A stretch of 64,000 nucleotides of DNA from Amorphophallus konjac (Eukaryota; Streptophyta; Magnoliopsida; Alismatales; Araceae). A model generated the notes under the pieces. It was not told where the DNA came from. It worked only from the letters and a program-made list of their open reading frames with translations, and did not search any database. A program made the translations under genes and the position numbers. Below, one piece after another: positions 1 through 11,111 of this stretch. Location of the stretch: positions 72,293,247 to 72,357,246 of the forward strand of contig CM040128.1 in assembly GCA_022559845.1 (NCBI GenBank), read 5' to 3'. Position 1 is the first letter of the stretch; every line of letters starts with the position of its first letter.

Positions 1-536
1 AAATGTGCAGTATTAGTCAATCGGTCTATGATTACCCATATTCCATCATGTCCACCTCTTGTCTTAGGTAATCCCATAATGAAATCCATTACTATACTTT
101 CCCATTTCCACTCGGGAATATTTAAGGGATGTAATTTTCCTGCAGTTCTGAAATGTTCCGCCTTCACTTGTTGGCAAGTAAGACAGCAAGACACAAAGTC
201 AGCTACTTCCCTCTTCATATTGGGCCACCAGAAGTTTCTTTTGAGATCTTGATACATCTTGGTACCTCCTGGATGGATGGAGTACTTTGATTTATGTGCT
301 TCTTCTAAGATCAATTTCTTTGTATCCTCATGATCCGGTATACACATTCGGCCCTTGAATAGCAATCTTCCATCATTATAAATAGAAAAATCCGGTCTTT
401 GTTCAATATTGGCCTTAATTTCCAGTAAAATTGGATCATCCTCTTGTAACTTGGCCAAATCCTCTATCAATGTAGGTTGAGCTCGGATATTAGCTACGAA
501 GTAATCTTCTTCCTTAACATCAACATCTAAATTCAA
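1..536 (-). pseudogene. Gypsy-1 integrase, N-terminal part, cut by window edge
   Basis: Integrase joins retrotransposon cDNA to host DNA. Translating the minus strand from 536 down to 1 gives one open frame with no stop, continuing the RNase H frame after a TAG at 537-539. It shows the zinc-binding HHCC domain: EAHKSKYSIHPG supplies the histidines, then FWWPNM, then CLTCQQVKAEH supplies the cysteine pair (about 195-160). The catalytic core follows with MDFIMGLPKTRGGHDG, containing the first catalytic aspartate, and VIIDRLTNTAHF at the window edge. The second aspartate and the glutamate are outside. The piece itself is undamaged, but the upstream stops mean it could not be made as part of an intact polyprotein. 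Identification is strong; lineage is inferred. Confidence 0.85.
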
Positions 537-539
537 CTA

Positions 540-1769
540 GGCAAATTGAGGAATAAGGTTAGTCACACTAATCATGAGACTTGATAACATACCAATTGGT
601 TTTCTGCTAAGTGCATATGCTACAGCATTCGCCTTGCTAGGATGATATTGAATAGCAAAATCAAAGTCCTTGAGATGTTCTAACCACCTCCTTTGCCTCA
701 TATTAAGCTCTTTTTGAGAAAATAAATATTTCAAGCTCTTGTGGTCTATGTAGATCGTGAACTTTTCTCCATAAAGATAATGACGCCAAATTTTCAAGGT
801 GAAAGTAACTGCTGCTAATTCCAACTCATGTACAGGATAATTTTATTCGTGACGTTTCAATTGTCTTGAAGAATAGCAAATCACATTTCCATCTTGCATA
901 AGGACACATCCTAAGCCAATTCTAGATGCATCCGTATATACTTCAAATCCAGCACCCTCTATTGGTAGCGACGAAACAGGGGCTGTTGTAAGATGATTCT
1001 TAAGACTTTGAAAACTCTTTTCACAGTCTTTCGACCAGATAAAAGGATTTTCTTTTCTAGTAAGTCTAGTTAAAGGAATCGCGATCTTTGAGAAGTCCTT
1101 TATGAATCTTCTATAATAACCTGCTAGACCCAAAAAGCTTCTGACTTCAGATACAGTCGTTGGTCGGCTCCAATCTCTGACAGCTTCTACCTTAGAAGGA
1201 TCCACAACAATACCTTCTTTTGAAATGATGTGGCCTAGGAATGAGACTTCCTTGAGCCAGAATTCACACTTATTGAGTTTGGCATATAGCTTGTGTTCTC
1301 TAAGTGTTTGTAAGGCTATTTTTAGATGTTCTTCATGTTCTTCTCTAGTCTTGGAGTATATCAGGATATCATCGATGAAGATAACGATGAACTGGTCTAA
1401 ATATGGCTGGAAGACATTGTTCATAAGTTGCATAAATACTACTGGGGCATTAGTTAAACCGAACGGCATCACCATGAATTCATAGTGGCCATAACGACTT
1501 CGAAAAGCCGATTTATAAATGTCCTCTTCTTTGATTCTAAGCTGATGATAACCTGATCTTAGGTCAATCTTAGAAAAGTACTCAGCTCCCGAAAGCTGAT
1601 CGAAGAGCTCATCAATACGCGGCAATGGATACTTGTTCTTGATTGTAAGTTGATTCAATCGCCGGTAGTCAATGCATAACCGGAGAGAACCATCCTTCTT
1701 CTTGACAAATAGAACAGGCGCACCCCAGGGGGATGTGCTAGGTCTAATAAAACCCTTGTCTAGAAGTTC
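540..1769 (-). pseudogene. Gypsy-1 reverse transcriptase-RNase H, broken
   Basis: This is the RT and RNase H of a Gypsy element, which copy the RNA genome into DNA. The reading frame opens at about 1769 with [23 protein letters not shown]. It continues through [19 protein letters not shown] and the catalytic FIDD box (codons at 1368-1379), then [11 protein letters not shown] and the RNase H start YTDAS. A TAA at 843-845 interrupts the frame between RT and the rest of RNase H, which resumes in the same frame at 842. A TAG at 537-539 separates RNase H from integrase. The RNase H motif normally read as ADALSR is AYALSR here, so one conserved acidic residue is replaced by tyrosine. Upstream, TAA codons at 1770-1772 and beyond and a frame change separate it from gag-protease. 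It is non-functional as it stands. Confidence 0.9.
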
Positions 1770-1783
1770 TTATAATTACTTCT

Positions 1784-3481
1784 TTAGTTCCTTAAGTTCT
1801 GTGGGGGACATCCTGTAAGGGCTATAGAAACATGTGCTGCACCTGGAATGAGTTCAATGGTAAAGTTTACTTCCCTCTCGGGCGGTAAGCTAGGTAGTTC
1901 GGATGGGAACACGTCAGAAAATTCATTTGCAATAGGAATGTTTGCTAGGATAATTTCCTTAGATTCGATGACAATGACTGAAGTAAGAAAAACTTCACAT
2001 CCTTTCGAGATAAGTTTGCAGGCGTGAAGAGAAGATATAATGGTAGGGTGCTTCTTGTATTTGATGCCAAGAAAAGAAAATCTTTGAAGACCGGGCTTTC
2101 GGAAAGATATAATTCTATTTCGGCAGTTGATGTAAGCATCATGGTCTGCAAGCCAATCTACCCCTAAAATGGCATCATAACCTTTCATATCAAGGCATAC
2201 TAAGTTTGCGGGGAGATTGTGTCCTTCTACTACCACCTCACATTCGGGATAATACTTGGTAAGCTTAGTTCCAGATCCTAAAGGTGTAGTAATAGCGAGA
2301 TCTGAAGGTAGGGGAACTGATGCAGTTGGTAAGGTGTTTGCAAAAGTGGTGGAGATAAACGAATGAGAAGCACTAGTATCAAATAGCACGAATGCAGGGC
2401 GAGAACAGATTTGAAGAGTACCTTCCATGAGCCCATCATTTTGATCCCTGGGCGCTTCTTCTTCATCAATAACTGCATTGAGGCGAGCCTGCCTCCTGCG
2501 TCCTCCATTAGCTGATTGCTCTTTCATAAGGGGGCAATCTGGCACACGATGCTCCCTACTTCCACAACGCAAACAAGCACCGAGGCGCTTCCAACATTCT
2601 TCTGTCGAATGGCCGAATTTCTCGCAAAAAGTGCACGCCGCGGCAACTTGCTCCTTCTCTTCCTTCACATTTTTATTACTCTTTTGGGAGCTTTCTCCGT
2701 TCCCGTTCCTTGATCTTTTCTTGTTATCACAGCTTTTGTAGGGTTCCGTGATGCTGAACTTCTCTTTCTTATAATGCCGGCTAGATTCTTCTCCTTTACC
2801 TTTCAACCTTTCGACCTTCTCTAAGGTCCTTTCGCATAAATATGCCCTTTGAACCATCTCCGCATAAGTGCGGATATTCTGTGTCTCCAATTGCTGAATG
2901 AAACCGGGCCGTAACCCGTCCATGAATCGGTTTGCTTTTAATAATTCTGTGCTGATAAGGTGTGGTGCATATGGTGCTAGTCTTGAAAACTGTAACTCAT
3001 ACTCTGCAACTAACATCATCCCTTGACGAAGGGAGGCAAACTCCATAGCCTTCCTTTCCTTCACATGTTCGGAGAAATATTTGGCACGAAATAAAGTGAG
3101 ATAAGCATTCCATGTAAGTGGCGCATCGGCCGGAGGTGCCGGAACGGACTTCCACCAAGTACGAGCATCCTTATTCAATTGGAATGTTGCTAGACGGACT
3201 TTCTCCTGATCAGTGCATTGTATGACATCAAATTTACGATTCATCTCATCGATCCAATTTTCTGCTTCGTCTGGATTGGAAGATCCATAGAAACGTGGAG
3301 GATTTAGACTCCGGAAATTACGGTGAAGGTCACCAACCCTTGCCCCTGCACCACCTTGTGCTATAGTCTGCAATGTCTGGGTGAGGCCGGCAACAGTTTG
3401 TTGCATACCGTCCCAATCTACACGATGAGCCAGTCGTAAAATAGGGCACCTGAGAGAAAATAACAACTTGTTATTTCTCAT
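1784..3481 (-). CDS. Gypsy-1 gag-protease ORF (565 aa)
   Basis: The gag nucleocapsid and aspartic protease of the Gypsy-1 polyprotein lie in one uninterrupted frame. The capsid-like domain covers about residues 70-220 (WIDEMNRKFDV, ARTWWKS, FRAKYF, LKANRFMDGLRPGF). Two CCHC zinc knuckles follow, C283-C286-H291-C296 and C303-C306-H311-C316, which bind RNA. The protease active site at residues 368-370 reads Asp-Thr-Ser where the family has Asp-Thr-Gly, so activity is doubtful. LGVDWLADHDA marks the second half of the protease. The first 25 residues look like translated leader; Met26 (codon at 3406) is a more natural start. The frame ends at 1784, one frameshift away from the RT frame. Codon integrity suggests moderate age. 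Confidence 0.85.
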   Translation of the reverse strand: MRNNKLLFSLRCPILRLAHRVDWDGMQQTVAGLTQTLQTIAQGGAGARVGDLHRNFRSLNPPRFYGSSNPDEAENWIDEMNRKFDVIQCTDQEKVRLATFQLNKDARTWWKSVPAPPADAPLTWNAYLTLFRAKYFSEHVKERKAMEFASLRQGMMLVAEYELQFSRLAPYAPHLISTELLKANRFMDGLRPGFIQQLETQNIRTYAEMVQRAYLCERTLEKVERLKGKGEESSRHYKKEKFSITEPYKSCDNKKRSRNGNGESSQKSNKNVKEEKEQVAAACTFCEKFGHSTEECWKRLGACLRCGSREHRVPDCPLMKEQSANGGRRRQARLNAVIDEEEAPRDQNDGLMEGTLQICSRPAFVLFDTSASHSFISTTFANTLPTASVPLPSDLAITTPLGSGTKLTKYYPECEVVVEGHNLPANLVCLDMKGYDAILGVDWLADHDAYINCRNRIISFRKPGLQRFSFLGIKYKKHPTIISSLHACKLISKGCEVFLTSVIVIESKEIILANIPIANEFSDVFPSELPSLPPEREVNFTIELIPGAAHVSIALTGCPPQNLRN

Positions 3482-3642
3482 GAAATTGGAATGTACAAAA
3501 TAATTCTTAAAGCTAATTAGTTATCTAATCCCGGGTTCTACCCAATCCTCACATGGGTGTGGAATTTCTTCCTTAGTTCATAGGTATGGGTCCTTAAATC
3601 TTGGACTTATCCTATGACATGACTCTTTTCCCTAAGTCCTGA

Positions 3643-3662
3643 GACTTAGGCTCTAATACCAA
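3643..3662 (-). promoter_or_regulatory. Gypsy-1 primer binding site (tRNA-iMet type)
   Basis: On the minus strand this reads TTGGTATTAGAGCC followed by TAAGTC, six bases inside the LTR edge. It matches the usual plant TGGTATCAGAGCC site for initiator tRNA-Met with one change (C to T). It fixes the element's orientation and the inner edge of its 5' LTR. Confidence 0.85.
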
Positions 3663-4825
3663 CTTAACTGTCATGCCCCGAGCCTTTATTACAGCGGAAG
3701 ACTCGCTCGGGGAGCGTGAACAGCCGGCATGGTAAGCCTCTTGCAAGCAAGAATAACCAGAGCGCAAGACAATCACACTATTAAATGCAATTTCACATGA
3801 TTTAATCAAACTTCAACTTTACCTCATAATGCTCAATATTCAAGATACAATCACTAATTTGATTTTTATTCTACTAGACTCAAGAAATAGGAAAATTACA
3901 TTGACTCAATCTAGACATTATAGACTTTCTAAGTCTTCGCTCATCTTTAATCGCTCTCGGATCCGCTACTTGAATAATCTGAATCCGAACCCGACTCACT
4001 TTCATTTCCTGAAAAAGATTGGAAATAGGTAATGAGCACACTTGCCCAATAGGTATCTTCGCATCAACATGAAGGCACTATTAAAGTGATTAACATTTTT
4101 ACTCTAATAAATAAGGTAAAATCATGCAATGCGATGATCATGCGATTAAATCAAAGTAACAAGACTATCATATAAGATGGACTGAGAACAAGAATGAACT
4201 AGTAAGAATAGGACAAGAACATGATATTGGCCTTTCATGAACAAGAATATATCGAGAATGTACTAGCACGCCACATATTCCTCACTTTAGCATCTTATGC
4301 TTATGAGCAAGTGCTTCGTGAATTTCTGTGGAATATCAAGCAAGTGTGTCATGTCGTGTCGTGGATCTTCACTTATTTATAGAAATAGTACTCCCAGCGT
4401 AATGCGACGCCAGTAGCATCATACCCCATGGTTTATAAAATAGTATGTTTCCGGTAATCAGCTGAGGGGACTAGCATAGAGTCCTTGAACACAATCAGTG
4501 CTCGATCGCATCTTCAGTTATAAATTAAGCTACTTTCACGCAGTATAACAGTAAAGTATGGCCAAGAATATAGCACTTCCAATAATTCCATGATAACTAA
4601 AATCAATGAATGAATGCTTCAACATAAGAATGTAGGAGTCAAGAAATAGACTTTAAACAATGTCATGCTCATAGAAATAAATCGATAGCATAACGGTATT
4701 TTCCTTTACTTCCATTACATTAGATCAATTTAAGCAATATGACAAGTTCTAGATCATCAAGGTTTGTCTAGAATCATTGGAATATCAACCCTTGGTCAAA
4801 CCTTGGGTTAACAAAAACAAGCTAT

Positions 4826-4982
4826 GTAACGGTCGTTTACTGGGCCGTTACACTATGTAACGTGCCATTAATGGGCCGTTACAATGATCAGAGTCCAGAA
4901 AGATAAAAATAGACTCAGAGGAATGTGACGGTCTGGCACTGGACCGTTACGTGAGCCTGACGGTCCAGTTAAAGGCCGTTAC
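4826..4982. repeat. 26-bp quasi-palindrome modules, cluster 1 of Gypsy-1 LTR
   Basis: Two doublets: modules at 4826-4851 and 4857-4882, then 4925-4950 and 4957-4982. Each has a left half close to GTRACGGTC, eight variable bases, and a right half close to GGCCGTTAC, so the ends pair. Start-to-start spacing within a doublet is 31-32 bp. Confidence 0.85.
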
Positions 4983-5033
4983 ATTTCAAGAATCAGAAAC
5001 CATGATAGTGTATTCTAGTTATTGGGCTTTAAC

Positions 5034-5144
5034 GGTACAACCAACTCGGCGTCCTAGTGGGAATCCCATACTCGCAGAGAATTACGGAGGCCTTGAAACA
5101 ATGATTTCCTAGTCCATTAGAAGGAATATCCAATAGAGAGGTCC
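5034..5144. repeat. Block shared with the Gypsy-2 leader
   Basis: About 111 bp that aligns by eye with 11112-11220. Shared strings in the same order include GGTACAACC, TGATTTCCTAGTC, AAGGAATAT and AGAGGTCC, with diverged spacers. It lies among the 26-bp modules in both elements. Confidence 0.75.
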
Positions 5145-5510
5145 TCATGTCCAAGATTGTGTTCCTATAGTGCAAAGTGTGAACTAATGACAACATACCG
5201 GAATATGTGCCATGTTCTTATAGAATTGACTCTATTGACAGAGAGAGATATGTATACTCAAATTTGAAAATCATGATGAAAACTCCGTCAATACAATGTT
5301 TAAAAAGTCATGCTTTATAATACAAAACTATATACTTTGGCTTCATTAACATAACAGAAGTAAAAGTGAGATAACAAACCATGCAATACCTATCATGAAT
5401 AGTCAAATAACCTTAAAATCACATGATCAGGATAAAACTTAGGTAACTAGGCTTAATAATAAGCAAAATTAGCAAGTTATATTCTATCTAGGGTTGACAG
5501 AGCATAGACT

Positions 5511-5691
5511 ATAACGGTCTGGAGATGGGGCGTCACAGTGAATGTGACGGTCAAGACCCAGCCGTTACATGAATGTAACGCGTCTATCCAATCGCGTTAA
5601 AATCAACAGTGTAGTTCAAATATCACAGAGTTTGTAACGGTCTGTCGTAGGGCCGTTACATGAAAGTGACGGTCCTTCTGTGATGCGTTAC
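5511..5691. repeat. 26-bp quasi-palindrome modules, cluster 2 of Gypsy-1 LTR
   Basis: Modules start near 5511, 5544 (one base short) and 5575, then at 5634 and 5666. The last two are exactly 32 bp apart. Right halves alternate between GGCCGTTAC and TGCGTTAC forms. Confidence 0.8.
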
Positions 5692-6220
5692 AGTATCTGC
5701 TAACAGAAACTGGATAAAACATAAAGAGATCGATTAAAATACCATGAATCCCTAGACATGATAACGTAGTGTAGGCCAACTACATGCATAGGTATTGATG
5801 GATTAGATGAATAGTCAGGTCTTAATCTTTAGTTAGGGCTAAGAGATACATGATATGCATAGAACCAATAAAACATGAAATTGATGATCTAGCATGCATG
5901 AAATCCAATCAAAACAGAGGCTCTTAGTCCTATCAAGTTATTTTTGCCGTTCATGAGATAACTTACCTCTTACTTAGACTATAGTTCTTGAATTTGGTTG
6001 AGAACCTTGCCCTAGTTCTTCTCCTCCTCTTATGACTTTTCCAGTAAGTTCTTTAGGTTCTAACTCCACGACCTCTTGACCTAAAGATGTGAAATTTGGA
6101 GAGGAGTTAATCTAAAGTATTATAAACAATTACTTCTAAAGAACTTACCTGAGATAATGACTCCTTACCTTGCTTCTTTACGTCCAAAAAGTAACGGTCG
6201 CACAGTTCAGAACTATGCCC

Positions 6221-6228
6221 TATTTATA
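6221..6228 (-). promoter_or_regulatory. Probable TATA box of Gypsy-1 LTR
   Basis: The minus strand reads TATAAATA in the context CTCTATAAATAGGGC, a canonical plant TATA box about 640 bp inside the LTR start. Transcription would start near 6190-6195 and run leftwards. A second, weaker TATAAATA at about 4374-4381 is downstream and less likely to be the promoter. Confidence 0.6.
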
Positions 6229-6402
6229 GAGTTTAGACTAGGGTTTGAGGATTAGATCGAGTTTAGAGTCCTTATTTCATCAAATCCTAATCTCTAAGAG
6301 TCCTTAGCAATATTACAAGCCTTCCCAAGTCGATCCTTAGTGGATAAGATCATCAAATTCTGATCTTTCTACTTGTTCTTTCTTTTACGGAACTAACAGT
6401 AT

Positions 6403-6578
6403 GTAACGATCGTCATCCCGTACGTTAGAGATATGTGACGGTCTCACGATAGACCGTTACATATCTTGTTTCCAAAGTTCAACATGCCTCAAACTCTTCA
6501 ACTCAAGGAGTACACATAGTGTAACGGTCTATCTCCCATGCGTTACAAGTATATGACGGTCGGGCTATAGATCGTTAT
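6403..6578. repeat. 26-bp quasi-palindrome modules, cluster 3 of Gypsy-1 LTR (U3)
   Basis: Modules at 6403-6428, 6435-6460, 6521-6546 and 6553-6578 form two doublets with 32-bp start-to-start spacing. This cluster lies 175-350 bp upstream of the proposed minus-strand TATA box. Confidence 0.85.
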
Positions 6579-6865
6579 ATTCGTCGTGGACAGAGTTCAA
6601 ATAAATTAAAACTCTTTTGATAATTATCCATTAACTTATCTTATTAAGTGATGTTTATCCTTAAAAATCCGAGAATAGGCTTAAATACCTTCTAGAATAT
6701 GGGCCAACTTAATGGGCCTGGTTTAAAAACCCTTTAGACTTTAATTAAGTGAGTTGGGTTAGTTGATTAACACCATTTGACCTTATATTGATTTATAACT
6801 TCAAATTAGTCCATTTAATTGCTAATAATGCCATAAAATTATCAAATAAATTCTGGGGCACTACA

Positions 6866-7214
6866 TGAGTTCCCATTGCTGAAAAAATGATTGAAGATGG
6901 GAGGGAGACCAAGAAAAGACAATCGGCGAGCTCCCCTTCTCCCGTGATGTTGAACTGGCTGCTTCTTCGGCCTCCATTGGACGAGCCGAACCTCTTGATG
7001 CTTCTATCGACAGCCTCCTTCATGGAATAATCTTTCAAAGGCTTGACTATAGTTAATCATGTCGTCAACTGGCCCTTTTGGTTGTAGAGGGGGATTGGCA
7101 ACTGGACAAACTGAATCTTTTCTATCTGGCAGAATTGGCTGTGGGCTCAATGTGCTTGGCTGGAGAGGCCCTCTGACAAAATGCTGACGATAGTCCCAGG
7201 TGAGTGGCCCAGAG
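6866..7214 (-). pseudogene. Gypsy-2 region downstream of protease, degraded
   Basis: After the protease frame stops, two other minus-strand frames stay open over short distances (7225-7004 and 7038 to the Gypsy-1 edge). They have Pro/Gln-rich and Ser/Arg-rich composition and no domain I recognise. In Tat-like elements this stretch links protease to RT, so it is probably frameshifted linker. Gypsy-1 cuts it at 6866. Confidence 0.45.
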
Positions 7215-8840
7215 TCACCCATCATGGGTAATGCGGTCTCTCGGTAGCCTGTTCATCTTTCTTCCCTTAGGGATGGGCTTGGTCCTTCCCTGTAATTGAG
7301 CACCTAGGCCTCTCCCCGGTTGGTAGCCTAGCTTCAATATAATGTCCCAGCCCTTGGAATCTCGAATCTGGGGCTTCATCTTGATATTAACTGCAGCAGT
7401 GACGGGCTTGCAAGGTGCATAAGCCCAAGGAAAGTCTAGATCTAGCACAGAGATAACTGGTCGGCTACTTGGCCATAATGTGGGAAGGACCTTTTCTAAA
7501 ATAGCTTTAACAGATTGGACCGTGGATAAGCTCTTAACTGTGACGACCCTCCCTTGGAAAGGGAATTTAATGCATTGATGCGCAGTGGAGGGTACGGCGC
7601 TGAGAGTGTCAATCCATGGGCGACCCAAGATAGCCTTGAACATAGGGTCGATGTCTAGCACATAGAACACCACGGGCATAGTGAGGGGCCCAAGTTCTGC
7701 CTGAATAGTGACCACCCCGTGACATGCTCTCCTCGAGTTGTCGTATGCAGCTATAGTAGTGGGGGTTGGCCGTAGTAATTCCTCTGAGATATTGTAGGCT
7801 CGAAGGGTACTGAGTGGGCACAGATTAATAGATGCCCCTGTATCAACGAGTGCTGCGTCAATATTGACTTTATTCAAAGTGATTGAAATGCAGAGTGGCA
7901 TTTACCGAGCTTCTGGAGGAGCTAGCTTGGTTTCAGAAAATGTGATCGCCGGCCCTTTAGAAATTGTTGCCAGTGCTGTCGGTAAACTGTCAACTGCCAT
8001 GTCCTCACTGACCATCACCTTTTACAAGAAATTTCTGAGAGCATCCTGGTGAAGGGTGGATCTCTTGATAAGCTTTAAAACAGATATCTTGGCGGGCACC
8101 CTATCCAAATGATGTAGCAAGTCGTATTGGGTACCCGACAGAGGTTCGGCTTCCTCTTGCTCGGCAGCCGGCTGGGAAGACTGGGGATTTGAAGTAGTGG
8201 GATAATTCTGATGGAACAACCGCCCGCTACGTAGGGTAAGGTTTTGTGCCGGCACGGCATCAGAAGACGACATAATTGGCCCGGTGGTGTGGATGAGTGG
8301 AATAGGCGGTGTGGGAGAAAGAATTTGGTGGGAAGTGGTGTTGGTGGAGGTAATAAGCGGCGATAGGCGGATGATGGGTATGTGGTTAGTGGAAGGCGGG
8401 GTGGTGATGATGGGCGCTGGTACGGAGGGAGGGCAGGCTAGTGGAGGCGTGGTGATGAGTGGAGGGTTGGGTGACGGTCTAATGATGGTAGTGGGGGTAA
8501 CTGGTGGCAGGTGTGATAGAATTGTAGGTGATGGCGGAGTTACTGGAGCGGGTGTGAATGGGAGAACAAGTGGTGTAGGTAAAATGCTAGAGGGAGCAAG
8601 GGGATTGCGGTGATTATGGTGGAAGGCCATTATCTGCGGCGTGGTGCCGTCGTCGTCAAAGGACCACCCGATGTTAGGGGCCGGGGGTTGGACTACGTTT
8701 ACCTGGGCTGGTGCCGACGGCTGAGGCTGTGGAGCGGGAGGATGGTTCGGCATCGGGTTTTGGTGGATCCCCAAGTCCTGAACCGGCTGCTGTTGCTGTT
8801 GTGGCTGCTGTTGTGGCTGTGGTGCTTGTTGCTGCTGCAC
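7215..8840 (-). pseudogene. Gypsy-2 linker, aspartic protease and G-patch-like tail
   Basis: Two open pieces in the same frame. 8840-8022 encodes a Gln-rich then very Pro/Thr-rich, low-complexity linker with no fold visible. 7901-7215 (228 aa) is a retropepsin-like protease: LVDTGASINL holds the catalytic Asp at about residue 20, and AILGRPWI (about residue 90) is the family's second motif. After it, residues about 180-210 read GWDIILKLGYQPGRGLG then GRTKPI, which fits the glycine pattern of a G-patch, an RNA-binding motif. Protease-G-patch pairing is known in some retroviral polyproteins. A short interruption between the two pieces removes frame continuity near 7902-8021. The same frame continues from gag, so this was one gag-protease polyprotein. 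Confidence 0.75.
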
Positions 8841-10724
8841 TTGCTGCCTCGGTGGCTACCTTCTCTTTTCTTTGATTTCAACAATGGCCTTGTACATCTC
8901 GGCCCAATCAATTCTCTGTCCTTCATGAAGGTCATATACTAGGTCCCTGAACTGAAAACATCCTTCAATTGTGTGGCCCGGCTACCTGTGGAACATGCAG
9001 TACTTTGTATAGTCAACGGCCGGGTTCCAGTTGGGCCGTTCCGGAGGAAGTTGTATAGCATTGATTGACATGAGAGCCGAGAAGATATCTGTGAGGGTCT
9101 CTGGCAAGGGTGGATATTGTGCCCTTTTAGGAGCCGGGCGCTTGTTATTACTGTTGTTATAGCCGTTGGGTGGAGGGACATTGTGGTATTGTGGAGGCTA
9201 TGGTGGCTGCTGTGGTGCGGCGAAGGTATTTTGTGGAATGGTGAAGGTGGGCGGAGGGTTTTATGGAGTGGCTTGGAAGTTTTGAGGAGCGGGGTTCTGT
9301 GGAGTGTGGGAATTTTGTGGGAAGCGGAAGGGTGCGGCTTGGAAAGGGAAAGCAACGGCTTGAACTTGCTCGTTTGTCTGGATCCCCTCGGTAACAGGCC
9401 CTTGAGGCTTCTTATGATACTTGGGCTTTTGGTTTTCAAAGAGCGAGTGTATGGGGGAATCCTTGAACTGAGTTTGGATAAAGCGCGCTCGGTTGTAAAG
9501 TTGATGCATGTTGGCTATATCATTCATAGCTAGAATGCTGCGGAAGTTCGGAGTGGCATTTGAAATCAGTAATTTGACCTTCTCTTCCTCCGGAATGTGG
9601 CCGGGCACTCTAGCGGCCATCTGCCTCCATCGGTCTGCGTAGGTAGCAAATTCCGCATCTGGTTTCATCTTTTCGGCCACCAGATCTGTGAATGAATATT
9701 CCGGGCCGACTCTATCTTGAAACCGTTGGATGAACTTATCTTTTACTGTCTTGAAACTCTCGGCATCTTCCAGTGGTAAAGAATAAAACCATTCTAGTGC
9801 AACACCATCTAACGATTGGCGAAATAGATACGCATTGAGGCGATCATCGTACTGAAATTGAGCCGACTCGTACAAGAAGTCCCTCACATGAACAAAAGGA
9901 TTGCTGTTCCCATCATATTTTCTATAATTGGGGAGCTCGGACTGTGGAGGGAACCGGATGTTCTGGAAACTCGGGACTGGAACGTCCGCCAAAGATTGAG
10001 GGCCAACCCGCTTTTGAAGGAAGTCTAGTTGCTGCTGCATGGCGGCCCACTTATCAAGCAACTCCTGCTCTCGGGAGGGAGCAGGGACAGTAAAGGATGG
10101 ATTTTAAGGAACGGAAGGGTAAGCAGATGGAGGAGATGGCCCATAAGAAGGATGGTGGATCGAAGGATGACCCACAATGGATTGGACCTGGGCTGCCCCT
10201 TGCTAGGGGCGCATAAAATCATTCGGACCAACAAGAACTTACGGCACAGCTGGGCCTGAGGTATGATGATCCGACGGGAAAGAAGGGACAAAGGTATTGC
10301 CCTTATCAAGGAATTGCTGGGTCGAACCAGAAGACTGGCCCATTTCAAGATTGGAGAAGCGGAGCATCCTAGGTTGGACCGGAGTGAGATCAACGGGCTG
10401 TACAATGGGTCCGTCGGCTCTAGGTTGAGCGATGGATGGATTGGTATGACCAAAGATAATCAGAGAAGGCGGGGTGTTGGACCCCTGCATAGCCTGATAG
10501 ACCGCCTGAAGCTGGGTCGGGTCTAACTGAGCCATCATCTGAAGGATAGAATTGGCGGAAGGAAGAGGAGGATTTTGAGTGGATGGAACACTATGCATAG
10601 GAATGGAGGATGAGGGAGGAATGAGCTCTTCCCTGGGTTGGAACGAGACAACCCTAGAGGGATCCTCTAGAAGGCCCTGAGGGAGAGACTCCTCTTGGGA
10701 CCGAGGAAGATCAAAGGAAGCCAT
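8841..10724 (-). pseudogene. Gypsy-2 gag, interrupted by in-frame stops
   Basis: The minus-strand frame begins at ATG 10724 (MASFDLPRSQEES); an upstream Met at 10865 is possible but adds leader-like residues. TAA/TAG codons at 10239-10241, 10203-10205, 10104-10106 and 9261-9263 interrupt it without changing frame. The capsid-type domain is clear in 10061-9450: NYRKYDGNSNP, FRQSLDGVALEWFYSLP, FIQRFQ and the MAARVPGHIPEEEKVKLLI region. A zinc knuckle follows at about 9003-8959 with Cys-x2-His and GHTIEGC, split by a TAG at 8982-8984. A TAG near 8856 ends the last gag piece. Stops without frameshifts suggest C-to-T decay, as after DNA methylation. This is a dead copy, but the identification as retrotransposon gag is secure. 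Confidence 0.82.
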
Positions 10725-11111
10725 GGTAGATTCGAAGAGTGGGTTGAAATAGGATGAGGAGAGGGACTCGCCCCCGGGTGATGATGCTTCTAACGGATGG
10801 AGGTGACTCCACATGCAATGGACAACCTTAACAAGATGCAAACAAGACAACAAACAATCACACAACGAGCAATCAAACCTAGATGATCTCTATCAAAGAT
10901 GCAAGTGAAAAAGAAATGAAGACACTTCAAGTCAACCAAGTTGCTTAAGATGATGCCACAAGATTTTATAATTTCTCCTTTGGAACTTTAGCAGATTGAT
11001 TAAAGATGCGCTCTTGACAATGGGTTCCTAATAGGAGAGGGGTGTAAGGCTTGGTTTAACCCTAAATGTGATCACTCCTTCACTTATGCAATCCTAGACA
11101 CGGGGTGGAAA

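Larger units (their letters stand above)
1..6865 (-). mobile_element. Gypsy-1: Ty3/Gypsy LTR retrotransposon, 3' part outside window
   Basis: Read on the minus strand this element runs 5' LTR (6865 to 3669), primer site (3662-3643), gag-protease (3481-1784), reverse transcriptase-RNase H (1769-540) and the start of integrase (536-1). The rest of integrase and the other LTR lie left of the window. The order protease-RT-RNase H-integrase and the gag with two zinc knuckles fit a Gypsy chromovirus-type element. The chromodomain that would prove this is not in view. The LTR ends are inverted repeats, TGTCATGCCCC on the left and GGGGCACTACA on the right. The element is inserted in Gypsy-2, which is in the same orientation; the base after its right end opens the likely target duplication TGAGT (6866-6870), whose partner is off-window. 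Confidence 0.88.
3669..6865 (-). repeat. Gypsy-1 5' LTR, about 3.2 kb
   Basis: The boundaries are set by the primer site on the left and by the inverted terminal sequences TGTCATGCCCC / GGGGCACTACA. There is no coding sequence. The LTR is AT-rich and carries at least a dozen copies of a 26-bp quasi-palindromic module in clusters near 4826-4982, 5511-5691 and 6403-6578. It also has a block (5034-5144) related to the leader of Gypsy-2. A TATA box on the minus strand lies at 6221-6228, giving a U3 of about 640 bp and a very long R-U5. The partner LTR is outside the window, so the right end could not be checked against it. Confidence 0.8.

Noticed and set aside
8022..8942. Gly/Val-rich plus-strand frames (8284-8613, 8610-8942) as genes
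   Set aside because: They are antisense shadows of the Pro/Gln-rich linker of Gypsy-2 gag-pro.
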